Source of the DNA: DATBLY01 sp963705545
Lineage (GTDB): Bacteria; Actinomycetota; UBA4738; HRBIN12
DNA: 64,000 nucleotides
Reading direction: 5' to 3'
Assembly: GCA_963705545.1 (NCBI GenBank)
Contig: CAVPJX010000001.1
Location: 62,001-126,000 of the forward strand
A program made the position numbers and the translations under genes. The notes beneath the pieces were generated by a model. That model worked only from the letters and a program-made list of their open reading frames with translations. It was not told the DNA's origin and made no database searches. Positions 1 through 7,059 of the stretch are shown piece after piece (the stretch's first letter is position 1; every line of letters begins with the position of its first letter).

Positions 1-483
1 AAGGTCGGGGGGACGAAGCTGTACGAGGCCGCCCGCCGCGGCGTCGAGCTGGAGGCCGAGCCGCGGCCGATCCGCGTGGACCGGTTCGCGCTCGAGGCGT
101 TCGACGGTGGCGATGCGGCGTTCGTGGTGACCTGCACGAGCGGGACGTACGTGCGCGTCCTCGCGGCGGACGTCGGGGACCGCCTCGGCTGCGGTGCGCA
201 CCTGGTCCGGCTGCGGCGGACCGCGATCGGGCCGTTCTCGGTGGACGACTCGACCGCTCCGGACGCTCCGGGGACGCCCTGGCCGCTCGCGCGGGCCGTC
301 GCGCACCTCCCGCGGCTCGGCCTCGACGAGCACGAGGCGACGGCGGCACGGCACGGGCGCATCCTCGGCCCCGCGGGGATCGAGGGGCCGTACGCCGTGT
401 TCGATCCGGACGGCGGGCTGATCGGCGTCTACGCCGACGAGGGGACGAAGGGCCGCCCCCAGGTCATCCTGGCTCCGACCTGA
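1..483 (+). CDS. truB: tRNA pseudouridine synthase B, C-terminal part
   Basis: The open frame runs in from the left edge, so the start and catalytic Asp lie outside. TruB isomerises U55 in the T-loop of tRNAs. The visible 160 residues contain the family motif TSGTYVRVLAADVG followed by GAHLVRLRRTAIGPFSV, typical of the second half of the catalytic domain, and then a C-terminal extension of the size found in actinobacterial TruB. It precedes ribF in the usual actinobacterial order, although a leftward gene set is interposed. Its last 20 bp overlap the end of the convergent PAP2 gene. Confidence 0.93.
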   Translation, partial: KVGGTKLYEAARRGVELEAEPRPIRVDRFALEAFDGGDAAFVVTCTSGTYVRVLAADVGDRLGCGAHLVRLRRTAIGPFSVDDSTAPDAPGTPWPLARAVAHLPRLGLDEHEATAARHGRILGPAGIEGPYAVFDPDGGLIGVYADEGTKGRPQVILAPT

Positions 484-1183
484 TCCGGTGTTCGGCGAAC
501 AGGTCGCGGATCTCGGTCGTGAGGGCGGCCGCGCCGATCGCGAGGCCCGACCCCAGCAACACGCCGGCGACGACGTCGGAGAACCAGTGCGCGTACAGGT
601 AGACGCGCGAGAAGGCCATCACGAAGGCGAACCCGGCGGCGATCCACTCCCACACGCGACGCTCGTGGCCGGCCGGCATGAAGGCGAGCACGAGCGCGAC
701 CGCGGTGGCGGCGCCGGCGACGGCGTGCCCCGACGGGAACGAGAAGCCGACGGTCTCGACGAGGCCGCCGGGTGGCCGACCCCGGTGGAACCAGTCCTTC
801 AGCCAGCCGAGGATCAGCTCGGAGGCCGCCCACGTGAGCAGGAAGGCGGCGAGGGCGCGCCAGCGCCGCTGGAACGCCAGCACGAGCGACGCGAGCACCC
901 GGATCGGGATCGTCACGAGGCCCCCGCCGACGACGTTCAGGAACCGGAACACCCACGTCAGCGGGGCGATGCGGATGTCGTCCATCCATCGGTACATGGA
1001 CAGGTCGAACTCGCCGACGAACCGGATCGTCGTCAGCGGCGCCGCGTCGGGCGGATGCCGGCCGACGGCGAACAGGACGAACGCCAGCGACGCCAGCAGG
1101 GCGAAGGCGTACCAGAGCGCGCGGCGATGATCGCGGAGGGCGGGGAGCTCCGGCGTCCGCGAGGTGCCCGCTCCCGCGCTCAC
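464..1183 (-). CDS. PAP2-family membrane phosphatase
   Basis: A 239-residue integral membrane protein of the type 2 phosphatidic acid phosphatase family, which dephosphorylates lipid phosphates or isoprenyl diphosphates at the membrane. All three catalytic motifs are intact: K-x6-RP as KDWFHRGRP, PSGH in SFPSGHAVAG, and SR-x5-H-x3-D as SRVYLYAHWFSD. Several hydrophobic segments surround them. The GTG start at 1183 overlaps the TGA of the upstream lipoprotein (GTGA), which sets the start and implies translational coupling. It is the last gene of a leftward four-gene set that also includes a fusion protein whose PAP2 domain has lost these residues. The substrate cannot be told from sequence. 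Confidence 0.88.
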   Translation of the reverse strand: MSAGAGTSRTPELPALRDHRRALWYAFALLASLAFVLFAVGRHPPDAAPLTTIRFVGEFDLSMYRWMDDIRIAPLTWVFRFLNVVGGGLVTIPIRVLASLVLAFQRRWRALAAFLLTWAASELILGWLKDWFHRGRPPGGLVETVGFSFPSGHAVAGAATAVALVLAFMPAGHERRVWEWIAAGFAFVMAFSRVYLYAHWFSDVVAGVLLGSGLAIGAAALTTEIRDLFAEHRIRSEPG

Positions 1184-1761
1184 CCGTCGCCTCCCGCGCA
1201 CTCCGGGGTGCCCACCCCGCAGAGCGGGAGGCCGAACTCGTCCTCCACCTCCGCGGCCACGGCCGAGCGTGCGATCAAGTCGATCGCCGCGTCGGCCTCG
1301 ATCGCGAGGGACGCGGGGGCATCGGCGACGAAGCGGTACTCGGTGCGCAGGCACCCGCCGGGGAACACGACGAACCTCGTGGCCACGTAGAGCGGCGGAA
1401 GGCTGACCGGGAGCTGGAAGACCTTGGTCCCGCCCTCGCCCGGGCCCGGCGGGACCTCCACGGCGCCCGCCGTTTCGCATCGCTGCACCAGGTCGATCTG
1501 CACGGCGTGGAGTCCGCCGAGGTCCGAATCGAGCCACATCCGCGCGAGGTCCGCCTCCACGAGCGCACCCCCGAACGTCCAACCGGCCGGGATCGCCGTG
1601 ATACACGGGAGCTTCGTCGCGCTCGGGACCGCCTGTGCGATCAGGATCAGCGTGCGGTCGTCCGGCCGGTTGCAGGGTGGGAGCATCGACTGGCTGCTGG
1701 AGCACGCGGGGGCCAGCAGCGACAAGCAGGTCGCCAGCAGGATGACGGCGCGGCGGCTCAC
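1180..1761 (-). CDS. Predicted lipoprotein of unknown function
   Basis: A 193-residue protein starting at a GTG that overlaps the stop of the upstream fusion gene (GTGA). The N-terminus is a short basic region, a hydrophobic stretch (AVILLATCLSLLAPAC) and a Cys followed by Ser/Gln, which fits a lipoprotein signal peptide cut before Cys near residue 21. The mature part has several Cys residues and no domain I recognise. It sits between the pseudo-PAP2/kinase fusion and the intact PAP2 phosphatase with overlaps on both sides, so it is probably made with them and displayed outside the membrane. No function is assigned. Confidence 0.75.
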   Translation of the reverse strand: MSRRAVILLATCLSLLAPACSSSQSMLPPCNRPDDRTLILIAQAVPSATKLPCITAIPAGWTFGGALVEADLARMWLDSDLGGLHAVQIDLVQRCETAGAVEVPPGPGEGGTKVFQLPVSLPPLYVATRFVVFPGGCLRTEYRFVADAPASLAIEADAAIDLIARSAVAAEVEDEFGLPLCGVGTPECAGGDG

Positions 1762-3458
1762 GCGAAGGCCTCCCAGTTCGAGACCACGAACGCGAAAGCG
1801 ATCAGCCCGAGCAGGAGGACGAGCATCGCGAGACCGACGCGGCGCAGGCTCCATCGCTGGATCTTGATCGGATCCCGCGGCGGTGCGAGGGCGCGGAACT
1901 CCTCGAGGAGGTTCCGACCGTCCTGCTTGAGCATCGTCCGCAGCTGCGTGGGGCTCGCGACCCCTCGCGCCGCGGCGAACGCCTCGGCGATCTCGTCGGG
2001 GCTGAACCAGTGCTGGGCGTGTTCGTATACCCGGCGGGCGTCGGTCCGCAGGCCGAGCACGAGCATCATGTTCGCGAGGTCCACGGCCTGTCGCCACGGC
2101 GAGGGCCGCACCTGGACGAAGAACACGTCGATCAGGCGCAGCTCGCCGTCCTGCACCATCAGGTTCGCGGGCTTGACGTCGCGATGGGCGAGGCCGACGT
2201 CCCACATCCGGCGGATCAGTGCGAGGCCCTCGTCGATCACCTGATCGGAGACGTCCGCGTCGCCGAGCTCCACCGCGCCCTCGAAGAACTCCATCACGAT
2301 CATGTACTCGCGCTCCGGCGTGATCTCGACGATCCCGTACGGGCGCGGGACGGGCAGGCCGTCGTCCGCCATCAGCCGCAGCGTGTAGTCCTCGTACTCG
2401 ACGAACCGGCGAACCGACTGGAACGGCGTCTCGTCCTCGAGCTGCCCGTACAGGATCGTGCGGCCGAGCTTGTACCAGCGGTCCGCCCGGACGTGGTTCT
2501 TCGCGTAGAGCTTCGCGAACAGGTAGCGCTCCGGGTCCTCCGAGGTCGCCTCGACGCGCAGGCGGAGCGGCGTGGATCCGCCCGAGCCGGCGAGCCCCAC
2601 CGGCTTCACCTCGGTGACCACGAACCCGAGCTGATCCTCGATCGCGCGGAGGATCGCCTCTCCGCGGCGCCCGCCCACGTCGAGGTGCGCCGCCTTCCCG
2701 CGCCGGTACGTGACGGGGTAGACGTCGTTCGGCGCGAACCAGCGGAAGGCCACGAGGCCAACGGCGAACCCGAAGATCGCGCCGAACGCGGCGCTCGTCG
2801 GCTGGTCGACCGCCAGGTAGACGCCCGCGAGCGAGAGCACCGCGAGCACGACGGCGATCACCCACTTCGCTCGGTATCGCCAGCGCCCCGACGGGATGAA
2901 CGAGTAGCTGATGCCGACCAGCGTGACGGCCAGGCCGGCGAGCGGCCTCGACGGCATCGAGAAGCCGCTCCACGGTCCGAGGATCTCGATCCCGAGCGGT
3001 CGTGGACGAGCGATGAAGAGCGCGGTCTGGTACGCGATGATCTCGACGGCGACGATCGCGCCCACGAAGACGAGCAGGTGGCGCCACCGTCGGAAGACCA
3101 CGAGCCCGAGGAACGCGCTCCACCGCAGGATGCGGATCGTCCACCGGGACGCGAGCAGCCCGATCGCGAGCATCCACTCCGTCAGCGCATCGGTCCGGAT
3201 CGAGGCGAGCCACCGCATCCGCTCGGTGTCCCAGCGCTCGAAGAGCCGTTCGAACGGCTGGAAGAACAGGACGCCAAGCAGCACGCTCGCGAAGTAGGCG
3301 ACCATCAGGATCAGGAACTTCCCCGAACCCCCGAGCTCCCGGGGGAGCGGGGGCGGCTCCCCGCTCGGCCGTCGCCGGCTCCCGCTGCGCAGGACGCTCT
3401 GCCGGGCAGGTGCGATCGGCTGGGTGGATCCCTCGGGCCGGTCCTCGATGGCGTCCAT
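1758..3458 (-). CDS. Fusion of a degenerate PAP2-like membrane domain and a kinase domain
   Basis: A 566-residue protein. Residues about 50-270 form a multi-pass membrane domain with PAP2 topology, but the catalytic residues are lost: an ARPRP remains, PSGH is replaced by MPSRPLAG, and the SR-x5-H-x3-D region reads LAGVYLAVDQPTSA. Residues about 280-530 look like a protein/small-molecule kinase: VKPVGL near the N-lobe, a catalytic loop HRDVKPANLM near residue 425, then LIDVFF where DFG is expected. A single hydrophobic helix (about 545-562) ends the protein. The kinase active site looks usable (HRD, Lys, Asn, metal Asp), while the PAP2 part probably binds lipid or serves as an anchor. It lies 15 bp after the binding-protein gene and overlaps the next gene. 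Confidence 0.8.
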   Translation of the reverse strand: MDAIEDRPEGSTQPIAPARQSVLRSGSRRRPSGEPPPLPRELGGSGKFLILMVAYFASVLLGVLFFQPFERLFERWDTERMRWLASIRTDALTEWMLAIGLLASRWTIRILRWSAFLGLVVFRRWRHLLVFVGAIVAVEIIAYQTALFIARPRPLGIEILGPWSGFSMPSRPLAGLAVTLVGISYSFIPSGRWRYRAKWVIAVVLAVLSLAGVYLAVDQPTSAAFGAIFGFAVGLVAFRWFAPNDVYPVTYRRGKAAHLDVGGRRGEAILRAIEDQLGFVVTEVKPVGLAGSGGSTPLRLRVEATSEDPERYLFAKLYAKNHVRADRWYKLGRTILYGQLEDETPFQSVRRFVEYEDYTLRLMADDGLPVPRPYGIVEITPEREYMIVMEFFEGAVELGDADVSDQVIDEGLALIRRMWDVGLAHRDVKPANLMVQDGELRLIDVFFVQVRPSPWRQAVDLANMMLVLGLRTDARRVYEHAQHWFSPDEIAEAFAAARGVASPTQLRTMLKQDGRNLLEEFRALAPPRDPIKIQRWSLRRVGLAMLVLLLGLIAFAFVVSNWEAFA

Positions 3459-3473
3459 GCTCTTCGCGCGACT

Positions 3474-4397
3474 CTATCCCGCGCGCAATCCGTGGGCGTC
3501 GAGCCAGTTGCGGGCGACCTCGGACATCGACGCGCCGGCGTCGACGGCGGCATTCAAGCCGCGGAGGGTCTGCGTGTCGAGGACGGCGGCGATCGCGTCG
3601 AGCGGCCCGCTCAGCTCGGGCCCGAAGCGACCGAGGACGTCGGTGCGGACGACCGGCGTGACGTTCTCGGCGGGCTGGAGGTCTCGGTCGTCGTCGAGCA
3701 GGACGAACCCTCGCCGTTCGATCGTGCCGTCGGTCGTGAACATCAGGCCGACGTCGATCGCGCCCGAGAGCAGCGCCTCCAGGGTCAGCGGGCCCCCGGC
3801 GTCGAGGGCGAGGAACCCGCCGAACCGCAGGCCGTAGGTGTCCTCGAGCCCACGCAGACAGAGCTGGCGCGTCGGACACTCCGCCGGCCCGCCCATCGTC
3901 AGCTCGTCCGCTCGAGGGGCGAGGTCCGACAGGGCATGCAGCCCGAGCCGCGAGGCCGTCTCGGCGGTGACCACGAACCCGTTCTGATCCTGGGCGAGCG
4001 CCGGTGCCAAGGCGGACAACCCCCGTCCGGCGAGCGCGCCGCGCAGGCTCAGCACCGTGGGCATCGTCGCGGCGGACGGCGTGCCGCCCAGGTAGGAGAG
4101 CGCGCTGCCCGCGTACTCCGGGACCAGCTCGATCAGGCCACGCTGGAGGGCCGGGAGGACGAGCTCCCGCGGGCCGAGTTCGAATCGGCGCTCGACCCGG
4201 ATCCCGTGGCCCTCGAGGGCCTGGGCGTACAGCTCCGCGAGCAGCGCGCTCTCCGGGAAGTCGAAGGAACCGATCGTGACCGCGTCGTCGTCGAGCGCCG
4301 AGACGGGCGGCGCCGAGCCGGACCGCGCGCAGCCCCCGGTGAGCGCGATCGTGCAGAGGATCGCCACGGTGCTCGTCCACGTCGTGCGCCGGGTCAT
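3474..4397 (-). CDS. Glycine betaine/choline-type ABC substrate-binding lipoprotein (OpuAC-like)
   Basis: A lipoprotein of 307 residues with lipobox LTGGC, followed by the OpuAC/ProX fold: VTIGSFDFPESALLAELYAQ and ELVPEYAGSALSYLGG are hallmark segments of the choline/glycine betaine binding family. These proteins deliver quaternary amines to an osmoprotectant importer. ATG at 4397 is preferred over a TTG three codons upstream because a -10-like TACGGT lies 8 nt before it. There is no permease or ATPase gene beside it. Instead, the kinase fusion, a lipoprotein and a PAP2 phosphatase follow within 15 bp or with overlap. Osmoprotectant import is therefore only the family default; it may supply a sensor or lipid-head-group function here. 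Confidence 0.8.
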   Translation of the reverse strand: MTRRTTWTSTVAILCTIALTGGCARSGSAPPVSALDDDAVTIGSFDFPESALLAELYAQALEGHGIRVERRFELGPRELVLPALQRGLIELVPEYAGSALSYLGGTPSAATMPTVLSLRGALAGRGLSALAPALAQDQNGFVVTAETASRLGLHALSDLAPRADELTMGGPAECPTRQLCLRGLEDTYGLRFGGFLALDAGGPLTLEALLSGAIDVGLMFTTDGTIERRGFVLLDDDRDLQPAENVTPVVRTDVLGRFGPELSGPLDAIAAVLDTQTLRGLNAAVDAGASMSEVARNWLDAHGLRAG

Positions 4398-4405
4398 GGG
4401 GGCCA

Positions 4406-4411
4406 ACCGTA
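4406..4411 (-). promoter_or_regulatory. -10 element for the OpuAC-like operon
   Basis: TACGGT on the minus strand ends 8 nt before the ATG at 4397. A transcript from it would begin at or next to the start codon, so the mRNA is probably leaderless. No clear -35 was seen. Confidence 0.45.
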
Positions 4412-4479
4412 CCCCGGCGGGGGCGCGAACCGGGTCCGGGCGATACGCTCCGTGGGGCGGTCGGTCCGGAGCGGTCCGG

Positions 4480-4485
4480 TACGCT
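4480..4485 (+). promoter_or_regulatory. -10 element for ribF
   Basis: TACGCT ends 7 nt before the ribF ATG at 4493, and no Shine-Dalgarno sequence is present. The arrangement fits a leaderless transcript. Confidence 0.45.
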
Positions 4486-4492
4486 GCGCCGG

Positions 4493-5434
4493 ATGCGGAT
4501 CGTGCAGGCAGACGGGCCGTTGGCGCTCGACGACGCGGCGGCGGTGGTCACCGTCGGGTTCTTCGACGGGGTGCATCTCGGGCACCGTGCGGTGCTCGGG
4601 CGCACGGTCGAGGCAGCACGCGAACGCGGTGCGCGACCCGTCGCGATCACCTTCGATCGCCATCCTCGCGAGGTGCTGACGCCCGGGAAGGAGCCGCGCT
4701 TGCTGACCACGGTGGAGCGCAAGGCCGCGTTGGTCGCCGAGACCGGGGTCGAGGTCCTCGTCGTGATCCCCTTCACGGCCGCGTTCTCGCAGATCCCGGC
4801 CGAGGCGTTCGTGCGAGACGTCCTGGTCCGCGGCGTGCACGCCGAGCACGCGGTGATGGGCGCGAACTTCACGTTCGGGCACCGGGCCCTCGGCACCGTC
4901 GAGGTCCTCCCGTCGATGGGCGAGCCGTACGGGCTCACGGCCGAGGGCGTGGGGCTGCTGGAGCTCGACGGGCGGACCGTCTCGTCCTCGTCGGTGCGCG
5001 ACGCGCTCGCCGCCGGCGACCTCGACTGGCCGGCCGCCGCGCTCGGCCGCCGCTTCACGCTCGACGGCGAGGTCGTCTCCGGCCACGGGCGGGGGGCCGG
5101 CCTCGGCTTCCCCACGGCGAACCTGCGGACGTGGCCGCGCCTGCTCCTGCCCGGGCAGGGGATCTACGCCGGCGTGGCCGAGCTCGACGGGGCACGGCAC
5201 CGAGCCGCGATCGACGTCGGGACGAACCCCACGTTCGGCGTCGAGCCGCTGCACGTGGAGGCGTTCCTGCTGGACTTCGAGGCCCGGGACCTGCGGGGGC
5301 GAGCGATCGCGATCGAGTTCTGGGCCCGTCTGCGCGACGAGGAGAAGTACGATGCGGTGGACGACCTGATCGCCGCGATCGCCGACGACGTGCGCCGGAC
5401 CCGGGTGATCGTTCCCGACGCCGAGACCAGCTGA
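4493..5434 (+). CDS. ribF: Bifunctional riboflavin kinase/FAD synthetase
   Basis: A 313-residue enzyme converting riboflavin to FMN and then FAD. The N-terminal adenylyltransferase domain (about 15-180) carries the nucleotide-binding motif GFFDGVHLGHRAVL at residues 22-35. The C-terminal riboflavin kinase domain (about 185-310) has GRGAGLGFPTANL and DVGTNPTF. The length matches the bacterial bifunctional family. It follows the TruB region and precedes rpsO/pnp as in other Actinobacteria, and its stop lies 10 bp before the CapA-like gene, so the two are probably cotranscribed. Confidence 0.95.
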   Translation: MRIVQADGPLALDDAAAVVTVGFFDGVHLGHRAVLGRTVEAARERGARPVAITFDRHPREVLTPGKEPRLLTTVERKAALVAETGVEVLVVIPFTAAFSQIPAEAFVRDVLVRGVHAEHAVMGANFTFGHRALGTVEVLPSMGEPYGLTAEGVGLLELDGRTVSSSSVRDALAAGDLDWPAAALGRRFTLDGEVVSGHGRGAGLGFPTANLRTWPRLLLPGQGIYAGVAELDGARHRAAIDVGTNPTFGVEPLHVEAFLLDFEARDLRGRAIAIEFWARLRDEEKYDAVDDLIAAIADDVRRTRVIVPDAETS

Positions 5435-5444
5435 GGACCTTCCC

Positions 5445-6527
5445 ATGACCGGTCGCCACGCCCGCAAGGCCCCGTTCCCGTTCTGGGTGCTGCTGGTGCT
5501 GATCGCGCTCGTCGGGGTCGGGATGATGGCGGCCTCGGCGATGGCGGGGCGGGACTCCACCGCGGCCCGCGGGACCGGAGGGGCGGGCTCGGTCGGCGGA
5601 ACCGGGCCCACGGGCCCTGGCCCGGAGCCGACCGTGACCCCGACACCGACGCCCTCACCCTCGCCCGAGCCGAAGGGGACGATCGTGATCCACGGCACGG
5701 GGGACGTCAGCCTGGACCCGAGCTACCTGCCGGTCTTCGCCTCGCGGGGATACGGGTGGGCGTGGTCCGGGCTGGGCGGCCTGTTCCGTCGCGACGACCT
5801 CACCGTGATCAACCACGAGTGCCCGTCGACCGACATCGTCGATCCGATCCCGAAGGAGTTCAACTTCCGGTGCGATCCGGACGCGCTCCCTGCGGCGCTC
5901 GCCGCCGGCGTCGACGTCGGCAATCTCGCGAACAACCACGGCTACGACCAGGGTCCGCGCGGACTGCTCGACTCGATCAAGAACCTCCGCGAGGCGGGGA
6001 TCTCGCCGGTCGGCGCCGGGCGGAACGAGCTGGCGGCCGAGCGACCGGCCCTCTTCGAGCTGCACGGGTGGATCGTCGCGGTCGTCGGGTTCGGGGAGGT
6101 GCTCGACCCGTTGAACCAGACGGCGGGACCGCACAAGCCCGGCACGGCAACGGGCCACAGCCTGAAGCTGAAGCTGCGCGCGATCCGGGCCGCCGACGAG
6201 GTCGCCGACATCGTGGTCGTGGCGATCCACTGGGGGGTCGAGCTCGACACGGCGCCCCGCGACTACCAGGTCCGCGAGGGGCACGCGATGATCGACGCCG
6301 GGGCCGACGTGATCTTCGGGCATCACTCCCACCGGCTGCAGCCGATGAGCAGGTACCACGGGCGGCCGATCTTCTGGGGCCTCGGGAACTTCGTGTGGCC
6401 GGCCCTCTCGGTCGAGGGGGCGACGACGGCGGTGGCCGAGGTCACGGTCGGGCCGAACGGGCGGTTCCAGGGACGGCTCCTGCCGACGCGGATCGTTTCG
6501 GACGGCCACCCCGTGCTCGCCGGCTAG
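5445..6527 (+). CDS. CapA-family (poly-gamma-glutamate synthesis-like) protein
   Basis: A 360-residue protein with an N-terminal membrane anchor (hydrophobic residues about 12-33), a Pro/Thr/Ser-rich linker (TPTPTPSPSPEP), then a CapA-type metallophosphatase-like domain. Visible motifs are GTGDVSLDP, INHECPSTD, NLANNHGYDQG, VVAIHWGVE and VIFGHHSHRLQP, which together hold the conserved metal-binding Asp, Asn and His residues. It is likely anchored in the membrane with the domain outside. CapA proteins take part in polyglutamate capsule formation, but no capB/capC genes are nearby, so the actual substrate is unknown. Confidence 0.85.
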   Translation: MTGRHARKAPFPFWVLLVLIALVGVGMMAASAMAGRDSTAARGTGGAGSVGGTGPTGPGPEPTVTPTPTPSPSPEPKGTIVIHGTGDVSLDPSYLPVFASRGYGWAWSGLGGLFRRDDLTVINHECPSTDIVDPIPKEFNFRCDPDALPAALAAGVDVGNLANNHGYDQGPRGLLDSIKNLREAGISPVGAGRNELAAERPALFELHGWIVAVVGFGEVLDPLNQTAGPHKPGTATGHSLKLKLRAIRAADEVADIVVVAIHWGVELDTAPRDYQVREGHAMIDAGADVIFGHHSHRLQPMSRYHGRPIFWGLGNFVWPALSVEGATTAVAEVTVGPNGRFQGRLLPTRIVSDGHPVLAG

Positions 6528-6583
6528 CGCGCCACCACCGGAGGACGGCCGCGCATCGTCGCTGGTAGCCTGGGTAGCTGACC

Positions 6584-6853
6584 ATGACGCTCACCAACGA
6601 AGCCAAGACCCAACTGATCGAGGAACACGCCCGTTCCGCGGGCGACACCGGCTCCGCCGAGGTCCAGATCGCGGTGCTGACGCAGCGCATCGCCGAGCTG
6701 ACCGAGCACCTGAAGACCCACAAGCTGGACCACGCCTCCCGGCGTGGCCTGCTGAAGATGGTGGGTCGGCGTCGGCGCCTCCTCGAGTACCTGAAGCGCC
6801 AGGACATCGAGCGGTACCGCGACCTGATCGCGAAGCTCGGGCTCCGGCGATAA
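6584..6853 (+). CDS. rpsO: 30S ribosomal protein S15
   Basis: An 89-residue protein of exact S15 length with the conserved HLKTHKLDHASRRGLLKMVG segment that contacts 16S rRNA, and the end YLKRQDIERYRDLIAKLGLRR. S15 is an early assembly protein of the small subunit. A -10-like TAGCCT lies 12 nt before the ATG. As in most bacteria it is followed by pnp. Confidence 0.98.
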   Translation: MTLTNEAKTQLIEEHARSAGDTGSAEVQIAVLTQRIAELTEHLKTHKLDHASRRGLLKMVGRRRRLLEYLKRQDIERYRDLIAKLGLRR

Positions 6854-7059
6854 GCAGCGCGCGCGGCCCGGCCGCCGAAGGAGGGATGCGAACGACCTGA
6901 CCCGTCCCGGGAGGCGACGACGACGAGGTCGGTTATCAGTAGCGAGCCCCCGAACCACGCGCTCGGAGGCCCACCACTGACAACTGGCCGAAACCCCGGC
7001 GTCTCCACCGCGATCGAGCGCACCCGCGCTCGACGAACGCCCAAGGAGGCAACCGGCCG

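Noticed and set aside
1180..5115. Very long leftward open frame covering several genes
   Set aside because: Only its last part (1180-1761, the lipoprotein) is real. The remainder is Arg/Pro/Ala-rich shadow coding opposite or out of frame with well-supported genes, as expected at this GC content.
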